From: Macrolepiota albuminosa
Lineage: Eukaryota; Basidiomycota; Agaricomycetes; Agaricales; Agaricaceae
Assembly (NCBI GenBank): GCA_027475525.1
Contig: JAMWFC010000115.1
Coordinates: 124,001-188,000, forward strand
DNA: 64,000 bases
Reading direction: 5' to 3'
Shown here: piece by piece, positions 11,764 through 23,333 of the stretch
Numbering within the stretch: position 1 is the first letter of the stretch
How the letters are laid out: the number at the start of each line of letters is the position of its first letter
The notes under the pieces: generated by a model
What the model saw: the letters and a program-made list of their open reading frames with translations, nothing else
Databases searched by the model: none
What the model was told of the DNA's origin: nothing
Program-made: the position numbers and the translations under genes

Positions 11764-13082
11764 ATGTCCGCTAACTGGACTAGAACTACTCAAGATATAC
11801 ACAAGGGAAAACGCCTAGCCAGTGAAGAAATTTGGGTCTCTTATTACTCTTTTCTTCTCTCCCGAGGCTATAGACTGCGTCCTCGATATGCTCCGGATTG
11901 GCGACCCTCATGGGATGGTTCCAGCACTCTGGGAGAACTAGCCTTACATGAGGATTCAATCATATCTCATGTGGGTTCCTCGTTCTTTTCAATCCCACTC
12001 TATGAACTTACGGAATTACTAGGAAAAAGCAGCTATCATGGATGCAGTACGCTTGGCTGACAACCGTCACGTCGTTCTTAAGAAACTTGATGCTTCATCA
12101 GAGGAAATTCGAATCGCTCAATATTTGTCGTCAAAGACACTCTCTTCCGATCTCAGAAACCATACGGTCCCCATTCAGAGGAAATTCGAATCGCTCAATA
12201 TTTGTCGTCAAAGACACTCTCTTCCGATCTCAGAAACCATACGGTCCCCATTTTAGAGACTATTTACGACCCTAGTGACGAAAAAGTGGCGTTTATCGTC
12301 ATGCCTATTCTACTTCAAATGGACGATCTACCATTTCGACGCGTTGGCGAATTTGCAGAAGCCGTACACCAATACCTCACGGTTTGCGTCCTCCAATATC
12401 AGTTATTCACTGGAATTCATTGAAACGTAGGGTCTCCAATTTATGCACGAAAACAACATTGCGCACAGGTCAGGGCCCTATTTCTTAAAGAGATGTTTTT
12501 TGAAACCGTAATTAGAGATCCTTGTTATTTTAACCTGATGATGGATGCTACAGAGCTCATACCTGGAGGATTTCATTTCATGAAATCGGAAACTCGCGAT
12601 GGGGTCAATGAATGGACAGAGTGGCGGGAGCGCAGGTCCGTGAAGTCTTTGCGCTACTTCTTCATTGATTTTGGTCTCTCTCGTCAATACTTAACCAACC
12701 GGGACGTCAGAGACGTCGGAATTTTGGGCCAAGATCAGTCTTATCCCGAGCGCTCAGCAACAATACCCTATGATCCATTCAAAACGGATATATACCAATT
12801 AGGGAATGCCATTTTGAATGTTGTGAAAGTGAGTACAGCTGTGTCCGTGATTGTCATTAACGTTCATTATATGAGCAGGAGTATGACGGTCTTGAATACT
12901 TTTCTAAAATAGGCAAGGCGATGACCCGGACGGATCCTGCGGATAGAGCTTCGATATCGGAAATGTTGGCGATGGTGGACCGTCTCAAGCCAAAGCAGCT
13001 GGCGCGTCGAGTTTGGTCAAAGAGTAATCCAGGATGGGTACGGATTCTGATTCGACTGTTCGGATTTAACTTCCCTATATGA
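11764..13082 (+). CDS. Protein kinase-like protein (Agaricomycete family), about 347 aa
   Basis: Reconstructed exons are 11764-11970, 12023-12381, 12431-12468, 12516-12828 and 12879-13082, all GT-AG. Once one copy of the 77-bp duplication in exon 2 is removed, the total is 1044 bases in one frame. Kinase landmarks are VVLKK (ATP-site lysine, about residue 89), HENNIAHRD (catalytic loop, HRD about 175-177, with N182 downstream) and FIDFG (DFG about 227-229). The N-terminus carries LRPRY.PDW, typical of a large Agaricomycete kinase family of unknown substrate. No glycine-rich loop is obvious. The splice inside the HRD codon (AG|A) supports the model. Apart from the duplication I see no lesion, so it is probably functional. 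Confidence 0.82.
12098..12251. repeat. 77-bp exact tandem duplication in kinase exon 2 (probable assembly artefact)
   Basis: Copies are 12098-12174 and 12175-12251. It would frameshift the kinase; removing one copy makes exon 2 exactly 94 codons. Confidence 0.95.
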
Positions 13083-13177
13083 CAACCACATACTTTGTAT
13101 TGACAATGAACTAATAATTATTTGTTGTGACCAGTTCCAGCCTGGCTGACATGGATAGTTTTAGGAAGACACAGCAC

Positions 13178-13310
13178 AATTAACGCAGTACGCTTGGCGG
13201 ATAACTGCCACGTCGCTCTTGGAAACTTGAAACTTCGTCTGAAGCACTCCAAAATTGCACAATATTTTTTCTCACATCCCTGTCGCGTGTACAGAATCAT
13301 CCAATTCGAA
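13178..13310 (+). pseudogene. Relic of kinase exon 2
   Basis: The reading NAVRLADNCHVAL then KIAQYF parallels MDAVRLADNRHVVL and RIAQYL in the intact kinase just upstream. The ATP-site lysine pair is lost. Only this exon-sized piece is recognisable, so it is a decayed tandem copy about 100 bases downstream of the intact gene. Confidence 0.7.
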
Positions 13311-14185
13311 AGTTTGGGACGGCACACAGTGTGATTCAAAAAGCTGTAAGGTACATGGGACAAAGTAATGTGGGTCTCTGACTCAAGGCCGTAGTACATT
13401 TACCGATATTTTTCAATCATGAATTTACAGGAGACGAAGGAACAACATGAAAACATTTGCTTCTTCATAATATGAATATGAATTACATATTGTGGATCTT
13501 GCAGACGCAATACTCTGGATTGTTGCCTGAGTCGCATTGACACACGATAAGTTGCTCCCGGGAGAAGGTCGATGCCCCCCTTGTTGGAATCCGCAATCGA
13601 CATCAGTGAGGAACTTGGGTTGTAATCATGTAGAAGTACGAGACCAAGGTGTGAAAAGTAACGAAGTAAGTATGCATCAAGCTAATCGCGTTTCAAGGCC
13701 TGTGGCCTTACTTCACATGCGTCTGACAAACTCAAGCGAAAACCAAGGTGTCAATATGTAGCACGGCTCGGCAGAGTTTCAAATTGGAAACGCTCTAATT
13801 TCTGGTTGTGAATCTTTATGCACAAGAATGCTCCTCTGCTTGAGGAAGAGCCTTGTTAGAAATTACTTAGTTGACCCGGTCGCGCTACCTCAACCGCATT
13901 GGCACCCATCGCGGTCGGAGTCGAAGTCGTTGACTGTAAACATTTCGAGCCATAATCTGCTCAGGTTCGAAGACGAAAGACGAGGATTAAAAGGATAGTC
14001 ACGAGGCGGATAAAGGGAATCATGATTGGGGCGGATCATGTGTCTAGGCACGAAGAAAGACGATTTGACACCTCAGTGTGAAATCGTGGAAGCGATGATA
14101 TCTTCTGCACACGTGGAAATTCAAGCCAATAGATGGCATCCAAGGTGACCAGTGCAATCGAATCTATTAGAGCTACAATCACATC
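13311..14185. other. No gene recognised
   Basis: Short frames on both strands without family resemblance; possibly debris of the duplicated kinase locus. Confidence 0.4.
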
Positions 14186-14708
14186 TTATCCGAGTGTCGC
14201 TACATTGAGAGGAGCTGTGTCAGTAATAACCCCGCATCCCAAACACCATTCTCCTCCAGTATCATAGATTACAGCAACCTGTCCGGGAGATATCCCAGAC
14301 AGGGGATCGTCAAACTTGATGGTCACTCGACTGGTTCCAGGAGAGCTAAAGGACAGCTCATCATATGTCTGCTGACTACGGCAAAGGACACTTACCCGAA
14401 AACAGAACACGTAACCAACTTCATCCTATGCATCAATTTCACATGTGCGCGATATCCAGTCGGCTCTTGCAAGCCGGCTGGAGGGGAATCTGCCCATATG
14501 AAAGAAAATTGGGTAACGTGAACAGCGCTACACAGTAGCAGGGGATTATCTCTTTCCTGAATATGACTACCATCACGTACATAAGATGCTGGATGGACTC
14601 ACGCGCCAGGTGCGATATAGACCGTGTTCTGTTCAATATATTTGCGTATAACAAAAGCCTTTTGCTTCATGCCTGGTATCCGTGCTCCTTGACCAATCGG
14701 CAGTTGTA
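14186..14708 (-). pseudogene. C-terminal part of a tRNA 2-thiouridylase (MnmA/MTU1/Slm3 family)
   Basis: The family makes the 2-thio group of wobble uridine in mitochondrial tRNAs. Reading the minus strand, PIGQGARIPGMK near 14690, then WADSPPAG and RAHVKLMHR, and finally FDDPLSGISPGQVAV with CLGCGVI near 14230 follow the family's central and C-terminal blocks in order. There is an in-frame TGA at 14599-14601 where CGA would fit. A GT-AG intron candidate lies near 14395, but its phase does not close. The N-terminal PP-loop motif (SGGVDSS) and CNREIKFG were not found upstream, so the copy is broken or incomplete. Confidence 0.72.
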
Positions 14709-16238
14709 TGTAGGCTAGCTGGAAACGCTACAACGCAGGTCTTGAGCTCAAGGGCTTACTTCCCAGCAAGTTTGAATAGGGAGGGACAGACCTTCGCCGA
14801 TTGCGCGAATATTCAACATAAATCAGGTCATTCAGAGGGGCATGAGGTGATGAGTCTCTTTGAATAATAAGCAAGTCATAAATAAACGAAAAAAAAGTAC
14901 TGAGATGAGGAAGTATGACAGGATACAAGGATTGACTAGTAGTGACTTCTAAATACAAAGACTATGGTACGGAAACTTGCCAGTCTCTTCTACGTCTCAA
15001 GACTTGAGCGAAAACACTCAGCGCCAACTTGGTGGCTCTCGTACGCGTCTCCAGGATGAGGACGCTCATCGGGTTATTTTCGGGCCTGGTTTTGTGTTAT
15101 GAATGCCCCCTTGGGGGCAACAAGCTGTGGGGACTCTCCTCTTCCGACCATCAAGTGATCTTAATGTCGCTATTAAGCCTTTGCGGCGTTTTTCACCGCG
15201 TTCATTTTTGGAAGAGTTTCTAGTCCACGTCAGTAAACCCAGCCAAAATTGATAAGAAAATCTACCTTTTCCGTGATAACTGCGATGCTTGGTCCTGGAT
15301 CGTCTTGTGTTGAGCAGAAGTTACAGTCCTAGATGACGCAACAACAACTATCAATAAGACGTAATGGTAATTGGAGAGAGTTTACTTGTCAGGCTGAGTG
15401 GCGAGGTGTTTTGGAAATTTCAGACTAGAGAGGGAGGAGATATTGGGTGACATTGCTTGTTATCTGAGGAAGGATGTCAACTGATATAAGAAAATCTGTG
15501 GCTATGTGTTCTGCTCTGGCTATGCGGACCATGGTTCACATCATGATGTACACCACGCAGATATTCCCTAGCATCAGTCGTACCCTCCACGAGGGTATGT
15601 GTGGGAAAAAACGTACGGCTCATCGCACATAGAAACAAGTGTCAGAACAAAGGCATCAATCAGAAGCACAGCGAGTTCTTACCTATGATCGGCATGCGGT
15701 GAGGAAATCGATGCGTCGTTGCAAAGTTCGCCAGAAAAACTGTTTCATGCCAGAATAAATGAAATGAAAAAACAAGAGAGATTAATTCCGACCTGCTTGG
15801 ATCGAACAGGCGACATTGAGATTAAATGGAGCACCCTTTACAGTCTCACGCTAGAAGGGAGTCTCACCCTCGGTCCATCAGTGTAAACCTCAACGAGTCG
15901 AATGAATATTGATGCCCCACAGCCTGTTGAGTCGTTTGGAACCACCCTTGGAAGTCCACCTCAGACACGACACTTCATGCTTCTTGATGGACTTTAAGGC
16001 CCATTCTTTGGACAGTAGAAATTGGCCTTCAACGTCAACCTCACTGAAGGTTGATCGCTGTTGAGTGTTGCTGAACACCGTAAGCACTGAGCTGTTGATA
16101 CCTGGCCAGGACACAGTACTCCATCATATTGCTTTCTTAATGTCCACCCTTTACCCTGACTTACAATACAATAGATATATAAACCTACTGTAGAACATCG
16201 TGCATACCCTCAGTCAAATATATGAGACTGAGGGTAAG
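14709..16238. other. Degraded sequence, no confident gene
   Basis: Upstream exons of the thiouridylase relic should lie here but I could not identify them. A tRNA-Tyr-like segment lies at 15788-15851. A minus-strand open frame at 15890-16114 is unassigned. A perfect 11-bp foldback (16205-16215 with 16226-16236) abuts the transposon end. Confidence 0.4.
15788..15851 (-). tRNA. tRNA-Tyr(GUA)-like 3' half with intron, probably degenerate
   Basis: On the minus strand an anticodon arm TGAGA-CTGTAA...A-TCTCA (perfect 5-bp stem, anticodon GTA) is interrupted after the anticodon by about 14 bases, as in eukaryotic tRNA-Tyr. A T-loop TTCGATC with one C.A stem mismatch follows, then the acceptor strand AGGTCGG. 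The expected 5' acceptor CCGACCT and a normal D-arm are not seen upstream, so it is likely a truncated or rearranged copy. Confidence 0.4.
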
Positions 16239-16745
16239 CCCCAGTCAGAAGTCCGCATATTAGGAAACTTTTTCAAACATTACCAGACATTAAATGTATC
16301 TTAATGTATGATAATTCCATACGTGCAGATTAATATTTGGCAAATCTTTTAGAAACATTTCTGTGAATTACAATAACTGAACAATGTCGCATAATGATTC
16401 GACTTCTTCAACAACAATATTGCGCAGCTTTATACAACATTATCGGACCGTTGTACCCTTGCTTTCCATCGTCACTTGCCACTGTCGTCCCCAACTTGTC
16501 CTCATCCTGCTATCGCTCGCCGTTGTCCTTTGCTCATCGATGTCCGAACTTCGGCCTCCCCATAATCTGGTCAATCACTCAATTAAGTTTCGAATCCAAA
16601 CTCACGGTATCGTCTCGTCCCAGCTTACCATCATTGTCCGCTGCTCAACACTCAGAATTACATAGCAGGGCTCTGTTGTTCTGTTGCAAGGAAGTGAATG
16701 AGTGAGCCTATAATAACCTGAACGTTCAAGTCAATGTAAACTCAC

Positions 16746-18796
16746 CTTGGAGTACCCGCAATTTCTCCTCAGCTAATTTTGTGGCCGCCGCAAGCTTTTT
16801 CTGTGAAATATGATGTGAGAGTACGTTGACAAGAGCTCTGGGATGACATACAGCTTGCTTTGCTTGCATGTCGAAACCCTGAGAAGTGTACATAAGTAAT
16901 CTAGACTTTCAACTGGAAAATGGAATGAAGTGACCTTTTGATTCGTTGGTGACAGGCTCTTAAAATATTCCTCAAAATCCACCTTTGCCCCACCTGGGTG
17001 CGTCATGAGCCAGTCCTTCATTGCAAAATTTCTATAGAAAGAACGGCAGTAATAACGATATAGTATTGGAAACTTTGTGACTTACTTTGCTGTAAGACCC
17101 TTGCCAACAACAGCTATCGGAACCGGCTTTGCCTTCTTTGCTGCACGGACCACATCTGAGACCGAATTCTCAATGGGAATTAGCGGCTGTGTCGAGGCGC
17201 TAGCAGTGACAATCGGAGAAGTTGATGACTCGGATAATGGGGCCTGAGTATCCTGAGTGCTAGTGATAGTTGACACTATCGCCGATGTTGAGAGTGTTTG
17301 CGAGCTGAACTGAGTCTTGTTGGGTGGTGGTGTGGAAGCTTTTGTTGTTGTTGACTTGGTTTGTTGAGTGGCCGTTGGTGCGATGGGTACTGGCTGTGGC
17401 AGTATATCAATAGAGATGGTTGGGGACGTCAAAGTAGGAGGTGAAGTTGATACAAGCGCTGGCAAAGGCTGTTGTGAAGAAGCCAAACGTGGAATCTTGT
17501 CAAGGTTTGAAATGAAACTGCTGTCGTTGCTATAGAGATGGTCATGACGTTGAATTAGAATATGAATATCATGACTTACAGAATGTCGATGAGCTGAACT
17601 GCTGTCACTGGAGATGGGACCACGTTATTGGTATTTGCATTGGTTGTAGTGTCGATACTGAGAAGTAAAGAATTGTTTGGAAGGAGAGCCATTTCAGATG
17701 TTGTCGAATTGCTATCAATGTCGTCCACTTTGATCAAGCCGCTATCATCAAGGACTGGAGAAAGCTGCAGAGTTGGTGAACGTTGCCGTTTCCTGGTTGT
17801 AGATTGGACTTCCCCAGCCTCCTGCCGTCGAATATTCTGTCTCCAGGATGCATATAGTCGAGATGCCCATATTGCAAGTTTCCATGAGCCTTCACAGAGC
17901 CTGAATTCGAAAAATTCGCTCTCCATCTCCACCTGAATGTAGTCTATTGCCTGATCATCAAGCTCTCGCCACTGTCCACGGTCTAGGCCCTTTGTCCTGA
18001 GTGAGTTACAAAGTCGTCGCAACTTCTCACTAAACTTTCCCACTCGCGATCGTGTGACAGGTTCCCCTGATTCATCTTCGAGAAAAATATGCTTTTGAGT
18101 ATCATCATCGTTTGAAGGCCGTCCTCGTCATGGCTTCTGTGTCGCTAGGCCATCTGTATCCCCATATTTCTTCTTGTATTCTTCATATGATTCTTGTGTC
18201 CAAAACTTGACATCAGGATAATTTTCTTGCTTAAGAGGCTCTAGTGCCGCTAAAGAAGTTAACAAATTTGTTGATGAACCAAGATGGTCGATTTTTTTCA
18301 ACAAATCACTATAGTTGCGTCTGCAACTATCATGAGCGGAAATTCTGCAATATAAGTAGCACATACTCTGAAACCTCTAATTTTCCTTGTAATCGGGCAA
18401 TGTCCATATTAAGAGATGCAACTTCATTGCGCAAATGATCAATTAATGCATTGTTGGAATGAAATTGAGAGTATGACGGCACAAATGATTCATGGAAATA
18501 TGGCAGCTAGCTGAAAATATAAGTACAGGTATGTCATAAGAATAATTGGTCTTAACTTGTTGATGTTGAACTGGATATCTTGAAGTAGACGAACAGCTGG
18601 AATGTGGTGACTCGACACTGGAATCTGAATGACACTGATCAGATAGTGATCTATTGACAAAGTTTACTGGAGATTGCAGAAGAGGCTGCATATTTGAATG
18701 CATGGTTGAATATGAAAAAAGTCTAGAACATGAATGACTTGAGGAAAACTTGGTGATGATGATGGTACTTCGAAGACAGAGTGACAAGTACGTCAC
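16746..18796 (-). pseudogene. Second gene of the tnp2 transposon (TnpA-like accessory protein)
   Basis: Exons on the minus strand: up to 18557, then 18506-18367, 18344-17580, 17529-17086, 17031-16935 and 16878-16746, all GT-AG with compatible phases. The protein has a Ser/Thr/Gln-rich start, a GRPSNDDD motif followed by a conserved helical block (residues such as KLRRLCNSLR and WKLAIWASRLYASW), a Ser/Thr/Pro-rich linker and a C-terminal block with KDWLMTHPGG and EYFKSL. One in-frame TGA (18128-18130) sits just before GRPSN where CGA would fit. By position it is probably a DNA-binding partner of the transposase. The first and last exons are uncertain. Confidence 0.6.
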
Positions 18797-18874
18797 AAGC
18801 TTTCGCTGTTACACATACAATTGCGGCTCGACAACTTGCAATACTTTGTGGCCTCCAGTCATATATTCTCAACA

Positions 18875-19320
18875 ATGTCACTTTCTTTGGAAGAAATCAG
18901 AAAACTCGATCATCATACCCTTTTTTCGAGTGGCAATCCTGTGTATATAACTTTAGTTTCGAAGCATGATTTGCTGGTCAAAGAGCTAGAACTTCAAAAA
19001 AGTCTTGGGTACTTTGCATTGCGAGCTATTTTATTTCTTCAGAGATGTTATTAATGCATTTTAAGTCTTCACCACAAGGACACAACTCTCTATGCAGATT
19101 CTTCAGGCAATGATATCGACTCAGACCTACTGGGCAAGATCTATCGAGTCAAATATTTTGCTGATGGAAGGAGGTTAGTTTATAGGTGTCCAGGCACATC
19201 TTTGAGACCAATCATAGTATGCATTTCTTTTGATTCTACTACTTTAACTGAGAGATAGAATTTTTCAGACCAATCAAGATTCCGATCAAACCCTTGTTGA
19301 TGATGAAGTAAATGTAGTAT
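18875..19320 (+). CDS. Possible small plus-strand gene inside the transposon
   Basis: ATG at 18875 opens a Leu/Glu-rich frame (MSLSLEEIRKLDHHTLF). GT-AG candidates follow near 19009 and a later exon-like segment reads DSDLLGKIYRVKYF near 19120. It lies head to head with the second transposon gene. Weak support; it could be chance. Confidence 0.22.
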
Positions 19321-19334
19321 CGAAGAATGCAAAG

Positions 19335-19488
19335 ACATAAAGGACTAGTCATTCATTCATTTGTTTGCTTGAAAGCTTTTACATGTTCTGGCTGTTTGTG
19401 CTATTTTCTGTACATAAAGGACTAGTCATTCATTCATTTGTTTGCTTGAAAGCTTTTACATGTTCTGGCTGTTTGTGCTATTTTCTGT
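19335..19488. repeat. 77-bp exact tandem duplication (probable assembly artefact)
   Basis: Copies are 19335-19411 and 19412-19488, between the two divergent gene ends inside the DNA transposon. Confidence 0.95.
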
Positions 19489-19515
19489 AATTTTAGATTA
19501 CTGTAAAAATTCAAA

Positions 19516-22500
19516 TCAATCTGCATATGTGCCATTCTCATTATTTTCTGGACCCTCGTCCTCCTCCTCTTCACCTTGATTCAAACCCATCTTTTCCAAA
19601 ATGAAGTATTCATCAACTTGTCTCTCAACTGCACCATTTGCAGTTACCTTGAAATTGGGTATAATAGCAACAACAGATTCAATCTGTCCGACATTGATTG
19701 CTTTCAAAGATGTGCTTCCAAGATATTGACAAACATAAACTGTCTTGCTTGATTTCTCCCATAAAATACGATCTGGAGAAGAGAGAACTGAGATTATAGC
19801 AAGAGTATGAATGATTTCACCAAATCTGAGACGAAAGTAATATTGTACTTCTGCAAAATTTGAGATATTTCCATTGCGAAACTTGTGTTCATCAGAAGCC
19901 TGTCCATAATAGTATCAGTTTATTTCACATACTTTTATAACACATGTCTTCCGTAATGATTGTTGTGATTTTGACTCCATCCAAAGTGATCGAGCAATTT
20001 GACCATTGGGAAGACGAAGCCGAGCCCAACGACGTACAGCATGTGGCCATGCATCTTGATTAGGCCAGTTATTCTGAGACCATAATTCCATGATTGCAGC
20101 TGCTTCTTGTGTGGATACATTGACAAGTGTGAGCTGACAAGGACGTAATAGAACATAGCCATCAGCACCAGGAACAAGTAAAGCACCTGCTGGAATATGT
20201 TTTGCCTGGTCTTCACACAACAGTATCTGAGGCATCATAGCAATGAGAGAATTAGTCTGTGCACGTAATATTCCTCTCTGTGCAATATTTGCATATGGGT
20301 CCCTGTCCTGGCGAATCTCATTGCCAAGGTTTCCTATTGCAGTCTCCATGGTCCATTGTGCATAACATGGAAGAGGTCCTGCTCGAAGAGTTTCTGGAGC
20401 AATATGAGTAAGAAGATGGATACTTTGTCGTAGAAAATGGATTTGATCTTCCCGACGCTGCACATAAAGTTCTTCAAACTCTAGGTGGAATTCGCAAAGA
20501 AGGCGATGTGCTTCAGTAATATGTTCAGAGGATAACCTTGTTTGATAGAGGAGTCGCATTCCTCGAACAAATTTACAGTAACTGATCCAGTATTTTTCGG
20601 GTAGGATAGAATGAAGGAAAGCTGGCCCAAGACCAAAAAGATATATCACATACTCCGATGCCTTGTATCCAGAGTTTATTTTTGCTGCAATGTTTCTGGG
20701 AGCACGTCCAAAAGAGGATGGTATAAATGGAGTTGCTAATTCAATAGTCTTTCCATGAGCTTCCCAGACTTTTCCTACCAAGACTTTCCAATCCCAAGTA
20801 TTTGTTGAATCAGGCTGATAACACTTGATTGTGCCACGCCATAAACCAAGAAGAAGATCAGGATCATTTATAGCTGATAAATGCATCAGATCCAAAACAA
20901 AGATATTCGGTATTCCCAAGGTGCAATAAAGCCCGCTGAATAAAGATGGTTTGCTGAGACCTGTTGAGAGACGGAGAGCATTGTATTGGTTACGATTTTG
21001 CACGTGTAACAATGCAGAGATGTTGGTATGGTACCGAGAACTGATTTCTTTGCTGTACTGATGTAATTGTGCAAATGTCACATCTGGATGAGTGCATTGA
21101 GGTACCGTATAATTGTTAGGCTTTTGCATCGAAGAGTAGTAATGATTGTCGCCATGACGTCGTTGGCCTGGAAGACCACAATAAACTCGGCATCCATGCT
21201 TTCCATTATGACCAACCATTCCTGTCATGTTAGCCATTGCAGGGCTATCAGCTGTTGCCAAAGTCAGGAAAAGAGTGGACTTTTCAATGTACAACTGAGT
21301 TGATGCATCCCAAATACGCAGACCTTCTTTCTGAAGAGCTGAAACATGATGGAGTGCTGGATATATGACAGAATCTGAATGCTTGGGTTTTCCAGAGCCA
21401 CCAAAAAAGCCACCAGGAATAACAAATCGCTTCTTATATCTGATATCAGGGGAGAGGTTGTGGATTATCCAAGTGAAGATCCAGCAATCAGACTCCTTGT
21501 CACGATAAAGCTGGGCGCCGTCAATTGATAACTGCAGTGAAATGTCTCCTTTTTTAAATCTTCCTTCTATCCATGCATTCAGAAAATCTCGACCACATGC
21601 AGTGTCAGTATACTCCAATATCTCCCCATTATTTTGCTGAGCATGCGTGAGTATCTGCTCAACAAATTCATCCAAGTAATGCATGAGCTTTGCAGTATGT
21701 TCAGATCGATGGAGAGCTTGTATAACAGATCCAATAGGAATGGTTGGATATTGCCGTCGTGGTTTCATAGTTCCACTGTGATATCGTGGCTCAGAACACT
21801 CTGGGCAGGCATCAAGAAGACCAAATGGGCCTGTAAAGCCAACGCATAAAGCAATGCACATGTCGTGCATGATGGGTGTTACTCCAGTAATGAGCTCGAT
21901 TCGCCGTTGTACCTGATAGTATGAAAAATATGGGTCATCTGGATAACATGCCTGATGCGCTGCTCGAACGTCATCATACATTTGTTCAGATGCATTTGTG
22001 GTTGCAAGATATGTCCTTATTGCCTTTAGAAAGTGACGATCGTTGATTTCATCAGATGGATCAGAAGGGGCTCTACGCAGACGCTCGATATCCTCAGCAG
22101 ACATATTGCTGTTCTCTAGAGTAGCAGTTTGGAGACTTTTAACAAATTCGGTTGCAATGCGAATATCATCTAGTGGGGATTGGAGTCCAACATCAATGAG
22201 TTTGTTGGATAATACGAGGTTCAGAGGATGTCGAGGTAGAGATGACTCAGGTCCTTTATGTACAGGATGCTCGATTGCTGGTTGCTCAAAAGTATATTGA
22301 AGCTCGGTATCACAAGGATCATCTGGTGTATCTCCACTGCCAGAGTTCTGCATCTGGCGCAAGTGTCAAAACAATAGAGGTATTTCATTACAGAATACTC
22401 ACATTATGTCCCTCGCCTGCATCTAACCTACGCCGATTGCATCTCGCGGTTCCTTCTAATTCATTTTCAGATCTCTCACAACAATGTCCCGCGATTTCAG

Positions 22501-22660
22501 AATTATCAGATCCACGTCGACTGAGGAAGTCATCTAGAGATCGGTCCTGTTGTTGCTGGAGTTCAGTTCTGCGGTGAGCGCGTTGCCGACGACCAGGGGC
22601 TTGCCGTTGGGAGGACAGTGACATGATTGATATGCGTGGGATTGTCAGCTTCGCACACAT
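19516..22660 (-). CDS. Tnp2-family transposase, about 1020 aa, three exons
   Basis: It catalyses excision and integration of the surrounding element. Exons are 22660-22403 (86 codons), 22353-19933 (807 codons) and 19899-19516 (127 codons plus stop), both introns GT-AG and phase 0. Landmarks are a CPEC-type Cys pair (ACPECSEPRY), SIDGAQLYRDK, the GGFFGG turn, and GMVGHNGKHGCRVYCGLPG with HYY downstream; these are the core blocks of basidiomycete Tnp2 proteins. The last exon ends in an acidic tail (GEEEEDEG). No internal stop or frameshift was found, unlike nearly every other transposon gene here, so it may be active. An additional upstream exon cannot be excluded. Confidence 0.85.
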
Positions 22661-22875
22661 TTTTCAATGTTTGTTGAGCTCATGTGATTTGGATCGAACA
22701 AAAGTAGAAGTGACTTACATTGAAATGCTGAAGCGCTGAAGTCAACACCTTAACAGGTCAAAAATCAAGTCGAGTGTAATCGTTGGATGGATTTATTTAA
22801 TGCGTGGTAATATTGGTAATATAAGGTAAATACTGAAAATGTTTGCTAATACATGGACTTCTGACTGGGGGTAAG

Positions 22876-23331
22876 CAACTACATTACTGGTGACGAACAA
22901 TATACTAATAGCCTACCTAGTAGAATTACTTCCCTGTATACTCTAGATAGGCAATCTGAGTCAAGTATATGAGACTGAGGTAGAATTACTTATATACTCT
23001 AGACTCTAGACTCTAGGATGTCAGCTTCTAACAATGGCTTTGTGGGTTAAAAATAGTACTGTCATAGATTTCCGATCTGCTGGCAGTTCACACCTACAGT
23101 ATTGTCAAGCCTCTTAACCAAGAGCATGTATTTTGTTGGCTCAGAGCCAAATTGAATGTGCTAAAGAGGTTTGCTGCCAGTTCATTGATCTCTCTCAGCA
23201 ATGATCCTCTTTCTACAATCTCCAATCTCATGCTTATCAATGGAAATTCATCCTTTGGCTTTCCATCACACTCTTCTAGTTATCATTCAGACAAGTGTGG
23301 CTCTTTCAAGTATACATACAGACAGCTTATA
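22876..23331. other. No gene; possible coding relic
   Basis: A plus-strand stretch around 23030-23330 reads as degraded protein with TGA/TAG breaks (for example CQFIDLSQQ), of unknown family, cut by the Tc1 insertion. A ctcta-rich short repeat lies at 22995-23015. Confidence 0.35.
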
Positions 23332-23333
23332 TA

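Larger units (their letters stand above)
16239..22870 (-). mobile_element. DNA transposon with tnp2-type transposase (CACTA-like), two genes
   Basis: Terminal inverted repeats start CCCCAGTCAGAAGTCC on both ends and continue imperfectly for about 30 bases. The direct repeat gtaag flanks both sides (16234-16238 and 22871-22875) and is the likely target duplication. Inside are a transposase gene (19516-22660) and a second gene (16746-18796), both on the minus strand. The ends do not begin CACT as classical CACTA ends do, and 5 bp is longer than the usual 3-bp duplication, so the superfamily label rests on the transposase. Confidence 0.8.
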
